64,000 nucleotides of DNA from assembly GCF_001425755.1 (NCBI RefSeq), contig NZ_LMDH01000001.1, positions 3,533,571 through 3,597,570 of the forward strand, written 5' to 3'. The position numbers were made by a program, and so were the translations under genes. This DNA is from Aeromicrobium sp. Root344. Lineage in GTDB: Bacteria > Actinomycetota > Actinomycetes > Propionibacteriales > Nocardioidaceae. Numbering within the stretch: the first letter of the stretch is position 1; the number at the start of each line of letters is the position of its first letter. The notes under the pieces were generated by a model, which was not told where the DNA came from, did no database searches, and worked only from the letters and a program-made list of their open reading frames with translations. Positions 32,501 to 41,998 of the stretch are shown here, one piece after another.

Positions 32501-33910
32501 ATGACCTCCATCACCGCTCCCCCGGACACCGGCCGCAGGGCCTCGTACGGAATCGCGATCGTGCTGATCGCCCAGCTCATGCTCGTCCTCGACGTCACCG
32601 TCGTGAACGTCGCTCTCCCCCGCATCCAGACCGACCTCGACTTCTCGCCGGCCGGCCTCTCGTGGGTGCTCAACGGCTACACCCTCGCGTTCGGCGGCCT
32701 GCTGCTCCTCGGCGGCCGTCTCGGCGACGTGTTCGGACGCCTCAGGGTGTTCGAGATCGGCCTCGGCCTGTTCACCGTGGCCTCCTTGGCGGGCGCGCTC
32801 GCGCCCAGTCCCGAGTTCCTCGTGACGTCGCGGGTCCTGCAGGGCGTCGGCGCAGCCATCGCGGCGCCCAGCGTGCTGGCACTGCTCACGACGTCGACGC
32901 CCGATGCGGCCTCGCGCAACCGGGCCCTCGCCCTGTTCACCGCCGTCTCCTCCGCCGGAGGCTCGATCGGACTGATCCTCGGCGGTGCGCTCACGGATCT
33001 GGGCTCCTGGCGCTGGACACTCATGATCAACGTGCCGATCGGCGTCGCCGTGCTGGCACTGGTCCGTCGGTTCGTCGACGAGACCGCACGCCGGCCCGGT
33101 CGTTTCGACGTCGTCGGCGCTGCGACTGCGACCCTCGGTTCGGTCGCCGCGGTCTACGCCTTCATCAACGCGCCCGATCACGGATGGGACTCGATCGGCA
33201 CGATCGGCGGCTTTGCGCTCGCCGCCGCCCTGCTGGCGCTGTTCGTCCGTACGGAGCGCGTCGCGCCGCACCCGCTGCTGCGGCTCGGTCTGCTGCACAA
33301 CCGCCGCCGGGCGGGCGCACTCGTGGTGATGTCGCTTCTCGTTGGTTCACAATTCCCGATGTTCTTCCTGCTGGTCCAGTACGACCAGCGCGTGCTGGGC
33401 TTCGGTCCGCTCGCCTCGGGCTTCGCGTTCCTGCCGCTGACCCTGGCGATCTTCGCGGTCTCGCGGATCTCGGCGCGGCTCGTGGGTCGGTTCGGTCCGC
33501 AGCGGCTCATCGCGATCGGCACGGTGGGCATGGCTCTCAGCTTCCTGTGGCTCAGCCAGATCAGCACCACCAGCCACTACGTCACGGCGATCCTCGGCCC
33601 GATGCTGCTCAGCGGAGCATCGGCGGGCCTGGCGTTCATGCCCACGACGGTCGCGATCCTGGCGGACGTCGAGCCCGAGCACGCCGGTGCGGCATCGGGC
33701 CTGCTCCAGACGATGCAGCAGCTGGGTGGAGCCGTCGGCCTCGCGGTGATCGTGTCGGTCTACGCCTCGGGCGCTGTTCCGGGGCAGGTCGTCCCGGGAG
33801 CGGAGGCCGCATTCCTGACCTCGATGGCATTCGCCGTGACGGCGTTCCTCATCGCCATGGTGGTGATGCGAGCGCCGCGACGGTCGCTCACCGCGTCAGT
33901 GCCGGCGTAG
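32501..33910 (+). CDS. MFS multidrug exporter, DHA2 family
   Basis: 469 aa, a membrane transporter. The first helix leads into LVLDVTVVNVALPRIQTDL, the DHA2 signature; the motif A loop GRLGDVFGRLRVF and VPIGVAVLALVRRFV follow. Hydrophobic segments are consistent with about 14 helices. AGGAA lies upstream of ATG 32501. It differs from the other MFS gene (1756-3198) throughout; both are DHA2 but not recent copies. Its 3' end overlaps the convergent rsmB by 15 bp. The neighbouring TetR gene and operators indicate induction by an exported compound, which cannot be named. Confidence 0.92.
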   Translation: MTSITAPPDTGRRASYGIAIVLIAQLMLVLDVTVVNVALPRIQTDLDFSPAGLSWVLNGYTLAFGGLLLLGGRLGDVFGRLRVFEIGLGLFTVASLAGALAPSPEFLVTSRVLQGVGAAIAAPSVLALLTTSTPDAASRNRALALFTAVSSAGGSIGLILGGALTDLGSWRWTLMINVPIGVAVLALVRRFVDETARRPGRFDVVGAATATLGSVAAVYAFINAPDHGWDSIGTIGGFALAAALLALFVRTERVAPHPLLRLGLLHNRRRAGALVVMSLLVGSQFPMFFLLVQYDQRVLGFGPLASGFAFLPLTLAIFAVSRISARLVGRFGPQRLIAIGTVGMALSFLWLSQISTTSHYVTAILGPMLLSGASAGLAFMPTTVAILADVEPEHAGAASGLLQTMQQLGGAVGLAVIVSVYASGAVPGQVVPGAEAAFLTSMAFAVTAFLIAMVVMRAPRRSLTASVPA

Positions 33911-35179
33911 CAGCGCGCAGAACATCGCATCGGTGCCGTCGATGTGGGGCCACCACTGGTGGGTGGACTCCACATCGACGTCATCGCGTCCCGCGGTGAC
34001 CGCATCGACGACACCGCGCGTCTCGCTCACGTGCGGCGAGCAGGTCGCATAGACCACGACGCCACCAGGGCGTACGAGCTCCAGGGCACGAACGAGCAGC
34101 GCTTCCTGGAGCGGCACGAGGTCGCCGAGGTCCGCTTCGGAACGCCGCCAGCGCGACTCCGGCCGGCGGCGGAGGGCCCCCAGGCCCGTGCAGGGGGCAT
34201 CGACCAGCACACGGTCGAAGCTCGCGGGCTCCCATGGACCGTGACGACCGTCCGCAGTCGTGACCTCGACGTTGTCGAGCAGGCGTACGCCCTGGCGCAC
34301 CAAGTCCGCGCGGTGCTCCAGCACCTCGTTGGCGACCAGCTGGGCGCCGCGCTGCTTGGCGAGCGCACCGAGGAGGGCTGCCTTGCCGCCAGGTCCTGCG
34401 CAGAGGTCGAGCCAGCGGGTGTCGTCGCCGCCGACCTCAGCCTCGGCAAGCGTGATCGCCACGAGCTGAGACCCCTCGTCCTGCACCCCGGCGCGGCCGT
34501 CACGTACCTGAGGGATCGCTCCCGGGTCGCCGCCCTCGTCGAGGATGCGGGCGTAGGGCGAGAGCTTGCCGGGCGTGCCGGGCAGGGCGTCAGGGCTGCA
34601 GAGTCCCGGGCGGGCCACGAGCGTGACCCGTGGCGGAGCGTTGTCGGCCGCCAAGAGCTTGTCGATCTGCGCTGCATGCCCGCCGAGTGCCTCACGCAGT
34701 GCCGTGACGATCCACACGGGGTGCGAGGTGCGTACGGACCGTGCTTCGTCGCCCTCGAGCCCCGCCGTGACGACCTCGAGCCAGCCGTTGAGGTCCTTCT
34801 GGCCGATCTTGCGCAGCAGCGCGTTGGCGAAGTGCACGGGCTTGTGGCCGATCTCGCGACGTACGAGGTCGACGGTCTCGGAGACGGCCGCGTGCGCGGG
34901 CACCCGCATGCTCAGGAGCTGGTGCGTGCCGAGCCGGAGGGCATCGAGCACCGGTGGGTCGATCGAACCGAGGCCCTTGCTGGCCACGTGCCCGATGATC
35001 GCGTCGTACGTGCCTTGTCTGCGAACCGTGCCGTGGACGAGCTCAGTCGCGAAGGCGGCGTCGCGCCCCTCGATCTGGTGCTCGGCGAGCATCGCCGGGA
35101 GGACCAGGTTGACGTACGCGTCGCGCTCGGCGACGGCCCTGAGCACATGGAACGCCACCGCCCTCGACGGATCCGTCAT
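33896..35179 (-). CDS. rsmB: 16S rRNA (cytosine-967-C5)-methyltransferase family protein
   Basis: 427 aa. The N-terminal NusB-like RNA-binding domain (about 1-130; AVAFHVLRAVAERDAYVNLVLPAML, ELVHGTVRRQGTYDAII) is joined to a Rossmann methyltransferase: DLCAGPGGKAALLGALA (SAM loop), DRVLVDAPCTGLGALRRRPESRW with the PC motif, and the second catalytic Cys in YATCSPHVSET. Start ATG 35179 forms ATGA with fmt, the usual fmt-rsmB order. The 3' end is overlapped by the convergent MFS gene. Confidence 0.94.
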   Translation of the reverse strand: MTDPSRAVAFHVLRAVAERDAYVNLVLPAMLAEHQIEGRDAAFATELVHGTVRRQGTYDAIIGHVASKGLGSIDPPVLDALRLGTHQLLSMRVPAHAAVSETVDLVRREIGHKPVHFANALLRKIGQKDLNGWLEVVTAGLEGDEARSVRTSHPVWIVTALREALGGHAAQIDKLLAADNAPPRVTLVARPGLCSPDALPGTPGKLSPYARILDEGGDPGAIPQVRDGRAGVQDEGSQLVAITLAEAEVGGDDTRWLDLCAGPGGKAALLGALAKQRGAQLVANEVLEHRADLVRQGVRLLDNVEVTTADGRHGPWEPASFDRVLVDAPCTGLGALRRRPESRWRRSEADLGDLVPLQEALLVRALELVRPGGVVVYATCSPHVSETRGVVDAVTAGRDDVDVESTHQWWPHIDGTDAMFCALLRRH

Positions 35180-36099
35180 GAAAACGCCACGCCGTCGGGG
35201 AACGAGGTGCCGCGGGCCCAGTCGGCCGCGCGCATGCGCTTCTTGCCGACGGCCTGGACGTCACCGAGCACGAGGTCCGTCGTGGTCGTGCCGACCCTGA
35301 CCTCCTGCTTGCCGATTGACAGCTGACCGGGCACCAGCGTGCGGTCGTCCGCGATCGTCGCCGGGCCGATCTTGACCCGGTCACCCTCGAGCAGGGTCCA
35401 GGCACCAGGGGCGGGCGTGCAGCCGCGGATGTGTCGGTCGATCGCGAACGCCGGGCGGTTCCAGTCGATCCTGGCCTCGTCGGTCGTGAGCTTGGGGGCG
35501 TACGAGATGTTGTCCTCGGGCTGCGGGACGGCAGCGATGTCGCCGTCCTCGATGTGGTCGACGACGTCGACGAGCAGCTTGCTGCCCCAGTCAGCCAGCC
35601 GTGCGAGCAGCTCGGCCGACGTGTCCTCCTCACGGATTCGCTCGGTGATCGAGCCGAGCACCGGCCCCGCGTCGAGCTCCTCGACCAGGCTGAACACCGT
35701 CGCGCCAGTGACCTCGTCGCCGGCCATGATGGCCCGTTGCACGGGCGCGGCACCGCGCCAGGACGGGAGCACCGAGAAGTGCAGGTTGATCCAGCCGTAC
35801 TGCGGGATGTCGAGCGCCTCGCGGCGGATCAGGGCGCCGTAGGCGACGATCGGGACGCAGTCCGGCGCGATCGCCCGGAGACGGTCCATGAAATCGGGAT
35901 CGGACGGCTTGGCCGGCTTGAGCACCTCGATGCCGTGTGCGGCGGCGGCCTCGGCGACGGGCGACGGTGTGAGGGTGCGGCCGCGGCCGGCCGGCGCGTC
36001 GGGACGGGTGATCACCGCGGCGACGTCGTGGCGGCTGGCGACGAGCGCCTCGAGGGATGGGAGGGCGGTCTCGGGCGTACCAGCAAAGACGACTCTCAC
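35176..36099 (-). CDS. fmt: methionyl-tRNA formyltransferase
   Basis: Formylates initiator Met-tRNA using 10-formyl-THF; 307 aa. The N-terminal domain shows VFAGTPETALPSLEAL, INLHFSVLPSWRGAAPVQRAI with the catalytic Asn-His region, and the GD of MAGDEVTGATVF; the C-terminal OB domain (about 210-305) includes CTPAPGAWTLLEGDRVKIG. The stop overlaps rsmB by ATGA. It lies 44 bp after priA. Confidence 0.97.
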   Translation of the reverse strand: MRVVFAGTPETALPSLEALVASRHDVAAVITRPDAPAGRGRTLTPSPVAEAAAAHGIEVLKPAKPSDPDFMDRLRAIAPDCVPIVAYGALIRREALDIPQYGWINLHFSVLPSWRGAAPVQRAIMAGDEVTGATVFSLVEELDAGPVLGSITERIREEDTSAELLARLADWGSKLLVDVVDHIEDGDIAAVPQPEDNISYAPKLTTDEARIDWNRPAFAIDRHIRGCTPAPGAWTLLEGDRVKIGPATIADDRTLVPGQLSIGKQEVRVGTTTTDLVLGDVQAVGKKRMRAADWARGTSFPDGVAFS

Positions 36100-36143
36100 G
36101 GCGACGAGTCTAGGCCGCTGCGTCGCACGCTCCGGTGCCGCGG

Positions 36144-38135
36144 TCAGAGCGACAGCGGGTCGACCTGGATGCGGAGCCCCGGCAGCTTGGCCGCGCTGCG
36201 CTCGGCCGCCAGCGCGGAGAGGGCGGCGGCAAGGTCGGCACCTTCGCGGCGCGGTGCCCTCAGGATCAGGCGCTCCCCCGCCTCCGTCGACCGTGGGTCG
36301 ACCGGCACGGGTCCGAGGATCTCGGTGTTGTGCGTCCAGATGCGGTTGGCCAGGTTGGCCAGGACGTCGTCGGGCCCGGCGACCGTGGCAAGCCTCGCCG
36401 TGGGCGGCAGATGTGTCTCGGCGCGTCCGGCCAGCTCGCGGACGGCGAAACCCGCCGGATCGGCGCGAACGAGCGCCTGCAGGGTCTGGGCGTCACCCAC
36501 GGCCACCGCCGTCGCACCGGGGCCGGCCAGGGCCAGCGCGTTGAACCAGCGACGGTGGGACTCCTCCTCGACGCGTACGTCCTCGCGGGCCAGCATGAGC
36601 CAGGTGTCGAGCAGGATCACGACGTCGTAGCCCCCTGCGACGTGCGGCTCCGCGCCGGGGGTCGCCAGCACGAGACGGCGGCCGGGCTCGACCCGGTCGA
36701 GGATCGTCTGACCACCCGACGTCACGACCTCGCGCTCGGGGAAGGCGCGAGCGAATTCCTCAGCCGTGCGCAGCGCCCCGACGACAGGCGAACGCAGCTC
36801 GGTGCCCTGGCAGTGCGGGCACGCCCACGGCGATGCGCCACGCCCGCACCAGCGGCAGGCGACGGGTGCCGAGGCAGCCGGCTGCCCCAACGGGCCCTGA
36901 CACGCCTCACACCGCGCCGGCTGGCGGCAGGTCTGGCACGACAACGACTCGCGATAGCCACGACGCGGCACCTGGATGAGCACGGCACCGTCGGCACCGC
37001 GAATCGCGCGGAACGCCTCTTGGGGCAGCCTGACCGGGGCCGAGCCGGCGACCGAGCCGTCCGTGACCGTCAGGCGGGGCCAGGCCTTGCGACGGGTCCG
37101 CTGGTCCGCAACGAGCTCGCTGCACCACCCACTGTCGACCAGCGACTGCCCTTCGGCCGTGCGGGCGTAGCCGCCCATCAGCACCGCGGTGTCCTGGGCG
37201 GCGGCGCGCAACAGCAACACCTCTCGAGCGTGCGGGTAGGGCGATCGTGGCTCGGCGAACAGGTCGTCGCCGTCGTCCCAGATCGCGACCAGGCCCAGGT
37301 CACTGACGGGGGCGAATGCGGCCGCGCGCGTGCCGAGGACGACCTGCACGTCGCCGCGAGACGCCGCAAGGAACGCCGCATAGCGTTCGGCGGGCTCCTG
37401 GGCCGCGGTGAGGGCCACGTGGCGCCCCTCACCCAACACCTCGGTGAACACCGCGTCCCAGCGGGCGACGTCGCGTACGTCGGGCACGCACACCACCGAG
37501 CCGCGACCCGAGCCGAGCGTCGCCAGGACCGCCTCGGCGACCAGCTGCGCCGGGTCCTGACCGGGGATCGCACCCCACCAGGCCCTGGGCCGCTCCCCCG
37601 CCCGCAGGGCCGCGACGAAGCCGAGCCCATGAGCGTAGGTCTGCCAGCCGGCCGCGCTGCCGACCGGCAGCGCACCCTCGGCGGGTGCGGCGCGCACACC
37701 CTCAGCGCGGGCATGGCGCGGCGGAATGGCGAGGCGCAGGACGTCACCGAGCGTGCCGGCATAGCGATCGGCGACGGCCCGGGCCAGGGCCAGCACGTCG
37801 GGGTGCAGCACGGGCTCGGGCGAGACGACCTTGGCGAGGAACGCCAGTCGGCCACCGTGCTCGGTGGCGTCGACCCGTTCGACCACGAACCCGTCGACCA
37901 GACGGCCCGCGAACCGGACCTTGACCCGGCAGCCCGGCACGGTCTTGGCGTCGAGCGTCGTCGGGACGAGGTAGTCGAAGAGCCGGTCGAGGTGTGCCAG
38001 GCCGCTGTCGACCACCACCCGCGCGACCGGGCGGATGGCAGCGGCCTCAGGTTGCGGCTTGGCCGCCGGCGCGCGCCTGCGCTTCACCGGCGCAGGCGGG
38101 ACCAGAGCCAGCTGCTCCGGGCCCTCGTGTGTCAT
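36144..38135 (-). CDS. priA: PriA-like replication restart protein without ATPase motifs
   Basis: 663 aa. The N-terminal DNA-binding region (VARVVVDSGLAHLDRLFDYLVP, RVKVRFAGRLVDGFVV) is clear, and all four zinc CxxC pairs remain (CQTC, CEAC, CRWC, CPHC). But the Walker A position reads WWGAIPGQDPAQ instead of GVTGSGKT, and the DEEH box reads IWDDGDD, so ATP hydrolysis and helicase action are not expected. This loss is characteristic of actinobacterial PriA. ATG 38135 is preceded by an in-frame GTG (38138); no clear ribosome-binding site helps the choice. It lies downstream of metK, beyond a strong hairpin. Confidence 0.92.
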   Translation of the reverse strand: MTHEGPEQLALVPPAPVKRRRAPAAKPQPEAAAIRPVARVVVDSGLAHLDRLFDYLVPTTLDAKTVPGCRVKVRFAGRLVDGFVVERVDATEHGGRLAFLAKVVSPEPVLHPDVLALARAVADRYAGTLGDVLRLAIPPRHARAEGVRAAPAEGALPVGSAAGWQTYAHGLGFVAALRAGERPRAWWGAIPGQDPAQLVAEAVLATLGSGRGSVVCVPDVRDVARWDAVFTEVLGEGRHVALTAAQEPAERYAAFLAASRGDVQVVLGTRAAAFAPVSDLGLVAIWDDGDDLFAEPRSPYPHAREVLLLRAAAQDTAVLMGGYARTAEGQSLVDSGWCSELVADQRTRRKAWPRLTVTDGSVAGSAPVRLPQEAFRAIRGADGAVLIQVPRRGYRESLSCQTCRQPARCEACQGPLGQPAASAPVACRWCGRGASPWACPHCQGTELRSPVVGALRTAEEFARAFPEREVVTSGGQTILDRVEPGRRLVLATPGAEPHVAGGYDVVILLDTWLMLAREDVRVEEESHRRWFNALALAGPGATAVAVGDAQTLQALVRADPAGFAVRELAGRAETHLPPTARLATVAGPDDVLANLANRIWTHNTEILGPVPVDPRSTEAGERLILRAPRREGADLAAALSALAAERSAAKLPGLRIQVDPLSL

Positions 38136-38185
38136 CACGGTGCTGTTCTATCAGCCGCCACCCACACCGACGCTGCGCAGACGCA

Positions 38186-38217
38186 GAACGACCCCCGCCT
38201 GATGGCGGGGGTCGTTC
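38186..38217. terminator. strong hairpin after metK
   Basis: Perfect 14-bp arms (38186-38199 and 38204-38217) with a 4-nt loop, 15 bp beyond the metK stop. It is very GC-rich with no U-run behind it. It likely ends or weakens metK transcripts before priA, whose start lies 50 bp further on. Confidence 0.75.
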
Positions 38218-38232
38218 GGCAGGCAGTGACGA

Positions 38233-39426
38233 TCAGGCGCCGACGTGCGCCTTGAGGGCCTCGGCACGATCCGTGGTCTCCCAGACCACGCCGGGCAGCT
38301 CGCGACCGAAGTGGCCGTAGGCCGCGGTCTGCGCGTAGATCGGCTTGAGCAGGTCGAGGTCGCGGATGATCGCGGCCGGACGCAGGTCGAAGACCGCGAG
38401 CACGGCTTCACGGATCTTGTCGACCGGGACCGTCTCGGTGCCGAACGCCTCGACGTAGAAGCCGACCGGGTGCGCCTTGCCGATCGCGTAGGCGACCTGG
38501 ACCTCGACCTTGGTGGCGAGGCCAGCGGCGACGATGTTCTTGGCGACCCAGCGCATCGCGTAGGCGGCCGAGCGGTCGACCTTGCTGGGGTCCTTGCCGG
38601 AGAACGCGCCGCCGCCGTGGCGCGCGTAGCCGCCGTAGGTGTCGACGATGATCTTGCGGCCGGTGAGGCCGACGTCGCCCATCGGTCCGCCGATGACGAA
38701 CTTGCCGGTCGGGTTGACCAGCAGGCGGTAGTCGGACGTGTCGATGTCGAAGTCGGCGAGGATCACGTCGACGACGTGCTTCTTGATGTCGACCGTGAGC
38801 TGCGAGTCGAGGTCGATGCCATCCTCGTGCTGCGTCGACAGCACGACGGTGTCGACGCGTACGGGCTTGTCGTTGTCGTCGTACTCGACCGTGACCTGGG
38901 TCTTGCCGTCGGGACGCAGGTAGGGCAGCGTGCCGTCCTTGCGTACGGCGGTCAGCTGCTCGGCGAGGCGGTGCGCGATCGTGATCGGCAGGGGCATGAG
39001 CTCGGGGGTCTCGTCGCACGCGAAGCCGAACATCAGGCCCTGGTCGCCGGCGCCCTGGAGGTCGAGCGGGTCGGCCGAGCCCTGCGTGCGGCCCTCGAAC
39101 GCCGTGTTGACGCCCTGGGCGATGTCAGGAGACTGCGCGTCGAGCGTGATCTGCACGCCGCACGAAGCGCCGTCGAAGCCCTTGACCGACGAGTCGTAGC
39201 CGATCTCGAGCACGCGATCACGGGCGATCTTGGCGATGTCCGCGTATGCCTCGGTGGTGACCTCGCCACCGACCACGATCAGGCCCGTCGTGATGAACGT
39301 CTCGCAGGCCACGCGGCTCTTGGGGTCCTGGGCCAGCAAGGCGTCGAGGACGCTGTCGCTGATCTGGTCGGCGATCTTGTCCGGGTGACCTTCGGTCACC
39401 GACTCGGACGTGAAGAAGCGGCTCAC
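38233..39426 (-). CDS. metK: S-adenosylmethionine synthetase
   Basis: Makes SAM from methionine and ATP; 397 aa. Signatures: [36 protein letters not shown] (ATP loop), and [19 protein letters not shown] (P-loop-like). The start is GTG 39426 with AGGAG ahead. A -10-like TAGAAT lies at 39456-39461 in the 60-bp gap to coaBC; the leader is too short for any SAM riboswitch. Confidence 0.98.
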   Translation of the reverse strand: MSRFFTSESVTEGHPDKIADQISDSVLDALLAQDPKSRVACETFITTGLIVVGGEVTTEAYADIAKIARDRVLEIGYDSSVKGFDGASCGVQITLDAQSPDIAQGVNTAFEGRTQGSADPLDLQGAGDQGLMFGFACDETPELMPLPITIAHRLAEQLTAVRKDGTLPYLRPDGKTQVTVEYDDNDKPVRVDTVVLSTQHEDGIDLDSQLTVDIKKHVVDVILADFDIDTSDYRLLVNPTGKFVIGGPMGDVGLTGRKIIVDTYGGYARHGGGAFSGKDPSKVDRSAAYAMRWVAKNIVAAGLATKVEVQVAYAIGKAHPVGFYVEAFGTETVPVDKIREAVLAVFDLRPAAIIRDLDLLKPIYAQTAAYGHFGRELPGVVWETTDRAEALKAHVGA

Positions 39427-39486
39427 ATTTTCTCCTGGGTTGAGGGCTGTACAGCATTCTAACGAGCGAGATGACTGGTTGTTTCG

Positions 39487-40689
39487 TCAGTCCAAGCGTT
39501 GGACGACAGCATCCCAGATCGCGTGGGCCAGCCGGATCTTGGGACCGTACGAGATCTCCTCGACGGTTTGGTCGGCGCCGAGGATGACCGCTTCGCTCTC
39601 GTCCTGGCCGAAGACCTTGCCGGCGCTGACGTCGTTGACCACGAGGAGGTCACAACCCTTGCGGGCCAGCTTGGCGCGGGCATGCTCGATGACACTGGCG
39701 CGGGCGTCGCCGGTCTCGGCGGCGAACCCGACGATGACGGGGCGCTTGCTGGTGCGCGCGCCGACGAGCTCGAGCAGGATGTCGGGGTTCTCGACGAGAT
39801 GGATGTCGGGAGCGACGCCATCCGCGGTCTTCTTGATCTTGGCCTCGACGAACTCGGCGGGACGGAAATCGGCCGGGGCGGCCGCCATCACGACGGCATC
39901 CGCGTCGGCTGCGGCGAGGTGCATCTGCTGGCGCAGGTCCTCGGTGCTGACGACGCGGATGATCTCCGCGCCGGCGGGATCGGGCAGCGCCACGTTGGCG
40001 GCGACGACCGTGACCCGGGCGCCTCGGGCGACGGCAGCCTCGGCGAGGGCATAGCCCTGGCGACCGGACGACCGGTTGCCGAGGAAACGGACCGGATCGA
40101 GGTATTCGCGTGTGCCGCCGGCTGAGACCACGACGTGCAAGCCGCTGAGGTCGTGCGGACGGCCCTCGAGGACCTGCAGGGCCGCCGCGTAGATCTCGGC
40201 GGGTGCCGGCAGGCGGCCCTTGCCCGTGTCGACGCCGGTCAGGCGGCCGACGGCGGGCTCGAGGACGACGACACCCCGCTCCCGGAGCAACGCGACGTTG
40301 GCCTGGGTGGCGGGGTGGTTCCACATCTCGGTGTGCATCGCCGGGGCGAAGACCACCGGACAGTGGGCCGTGAGCAGCGTGTTGGTCAGCAGGTCGTCAG
40401 CCAGACCGTGCGCGGCCTTGGCCAGGATGTTGGCCGTCGCCGGCGCGACGAGCACGAGGTCGGCGTGCTGGCCGATGCGGACGTGTGCGACCTCGTCGAC
40501 GTGCTCGAAGACGCCGGTCTGCACCGGCTTGCCGCTCAGCGCCTCCCACGTCGCGGCGCCGACGAACTGCAGCGACGATGCCGTGGGCACGACGCGGACG
40601 CTGTGGCCCGACTCGGTGAACAGGCGCAGCAGCTCCGCGGCCTTGTAGGACGCGATGCCGCCGGAGACGCCGAGGACAACCTCTGCCAT
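39487..40689 (-). CDS. coaBC: bifunctional phosphopantothenoylcysteine decarboxylase/synthase
   Basis: Two coenzyme A steps in one 400-aa protein. The N-terminal flavoprotein decarboxylase (CoaC, about 1-180) shows LGVSGGIASYKAAELLRLF, LVLVAPATANILAKAAHGLADDLL and FAPAMHTEMWNHPA. The C-terminal CoaB half shows VVSAGGTREYLDPVRFLGNRSSGRQGYALAEAA and VNDVSAGKVFGQDE. It follows rpoZ by 31 bp and precedes metK, the usual actinobacterial order. Confidence 0.96.
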   Translation of the reverse strand: MAEVVLGVSGGIASYKAAELLRLFTESGHSVRVVPTASSLQFVGAATWEALSGKPVQTGVFEHVDEVAHVRIGQHADLVLVAPATANILAKAAHGLADDLLTNTLLTAHCPVVFAPAMHTEMWNHPATQANVALLRERGVVVLEPAVGRLTGVDTGKGRLPAPAEIYAAALQVLEGRPHDLSGLHVVVSAGGTREYLDPVRFLGNRSSGRQGYALAEAAVARGARVTVVAANVALPDPAGAEIIRVVSTEDLRQQMHLAAADADAVVMAAAPADFRPAEFVEAKIKKTADGVAPDIHLVENPDILLELVGARTSKRPVIVGFAAETGDARASVIEHARAKLARKGCDLLVVNDVSAGKVFGQDESEAVILGADQTVEEISYGPKIRLAHAIWDAVVQRLD

Positions 40690-40720
40690 GTGGCTACCGC
40701 CTCACTTCGGAGAGCGTGGA

Positions 40721-41011
40721 TCAGGCCTTGGTGGCCGCGGCCTCGGCCTCGGGGTCGACGTCCTCGACGGTCAGGAGGTCGGAGTTGATCTCACGGAGCG
40801 CGATCGAGAGCGGCTTCTCCTGCACACCGGTCTCGAGGAGCGGTCCGACGTACTCGAGCAGGCCTTCGCCGAGCTGCGAGTAGTAGGCGTTGATCTGCCG
40901 CGCACGCTTGGCGGAGTAGAGGACGAGCTTGTACTTGCTGTCCGCCTTCTCCAGAAGATCGTCCAGCGGCGGGTTGGTGATGCCGATGGCAGTCGAGCGT
41001 GTCGTGGACAC
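40721..41011 (-). CDS. rpoZ: RNA polymerase omega subunit
   Basis: Assists assembly of the RNA polymerase beta-prime subunit; 96 aa from GTG 41011. The core is typical of actinobacteria: [38 protein letters not shown], then [24 protein letters not shown] prefer GTG 41011 because GAGG lies 6 nt upstream; GTG 41023, four codons earlier, has no such support. It follows gmk closely. Confidence 0.95.
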   Translation of the reverse strand: MSTTRSTAIGITNPPLDDLLEKADSKYKLVLYSAKRARQINAYYSQLGEGLLEYVGPLLETGVQEKPLSIALREINSDLLTVEDVDPEAEAAATKA

Positions 41012-41030
41012 AGAGAGCCTCACAGAAAGA

Positions 41031-41633
41031 TTAGGAATGCACCCGGCTCGTGCCGGATCTGAACAAGTCTACCAATTCTTGGCAAGCGGTCTCGACATCG
41101 GTGTTGACGATCGTCACGTCGAACTCCGGCTCGGCCGCAAGCTCCGTACGGGCCGTGGCCAGCCGCCGCTCGCGCTCCTCGGGACCCTCAGTCCCCCGGC
41201 CGACGAGCCGCCGTTCGAGCTCGGCCCAGCTGGGCGGCGCGAGGAAGCACATCAGGGCGTCGGGCATGCGTTCACGCACCTGGCGCGCACCTTGCAGGTC
41301 GATCTCGAGCAACGCCGGAGTGCCTGCGGCGAGGCGCTCCTCCACAGGCGCGCGTGGTGTGCCGTAGCGGGCCGCTCGATGGACCACGGCCCACTCGAGC
41401 AGCCCGTCCTCGGCGATCAGCCGGTCGAACTCCTCGTCGGAGATGAAGTGGTAGTGGACGCCGTCGACCTCGCCCGGTCGCGCCGGGCGGGTCGTCACCG
41501 AGACGGAGATCCAGATGTCGGGGTGGCTACGACGTACGCACGCCGCAACCGTGCCCTTGCCGACCGCGGTGGGACCGGCGAGGACGACGAGCCGCGAAGG
41601 GCGTGTGACGGGCGCAGGAGACCCGTCAGGCAC
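41031..41633 (-). CDS. gmk: guanylate kinase
   Basis: GMP to GDP; 200 aa. P-loop GPTAVGKGT at residues 20-28, the GMP-binding region [46 protein letters not shown], and the lid [19 protein letters not shown]. The P-loop has Thr-Ala where Ser-Gly is commoner, but the GK is intact. The GTG start lies within the last codons of mihF (8-bp overlap). Confidence 0.97.
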   Translation of the reverse strand: MPDGSPAPVTRPSRLVVLAGPTAVGKGTVAACVRRSHPDIWISVSVTTRPARPGEVDGVHYHFISDEEFDRLIAEDGLLEWAVVHRAARYGTPRAPVEERLAAGTPALLEIDLQGARQVRERMPDALMCFLAPPSWAELERRLVGRGTEGPEERERRLATARTELAAEPEFDVTIVNTDVETACQELVDLFRSGTSRVHS

Positions 41634-41964
41634 GGCCAGAGCGGCCTGTTCTATCGGCGAACTCGGCGATCAGGGCCTTGACCTGGTTGGCGCCGAGTCC
41701 ACGGAGCCGGCGGCTGTCGGCGATGCCGATGCGCTGCATGATCTCCTGGGCGCGGACCTTGCCGACGCCGGGCATCGACTGCAGGAGGTCGATGACCTTG
41801 AGCTTGGCGATGACCTCGTTGGCTCGCGACTCCTGGATGACCTCGGTCAGGCTGGCGCGCGAGTTCTTGAGACGGTTCTTGACCTCGGCCCGCAGCTGCC
41901 GGGCGGCCGCTGCCTTCTCGAGTGCAGCCTTGCGCTGCTCCGGCGTCAATATCGGGAGTGCCAC
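41626..41964 (-). CDS. mihF: integration host factor, actinobacterial type (mIHF)
   Basis: Small nucleoid DNA-binding protein, 112 aa, unrelated to proteobacterial IHF. It matches mycobacterial mIHF throughout: [23 protein letters not shown] at the start, [52 protein letters not shown] with the helix-hairpin-helix-like DNA-contact region. I set the start at GTG 41964 to agree with the family N-terminus; GTG 41973 would add three residues. The gmk overlap is a normal actinobacterial arrangement. Confidence 0.95.
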   Translation of the reverse strand: MALPILTPEQRKAALEKAAAARQLRAEVKNRLKNSRASLTEVIQESRANEVIAKLKVIDLLQSMPGVGKVRAQEIMQRIGIADSRRLRGLGANQVKALIAEFADRTGRSGRA

Positions 41965-41998
41965 TTGCCTCACCTCATCTGTTGTACGGAATGGTGTT

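Noticed and set aside
39427..39486. Possible SAM riboswitch before metK.
   Set aside because: The whole gap is 60 bp with a ribosome-binding site and a -10-like TAGAAT; there is no room and no SAM-aptamer pattern.
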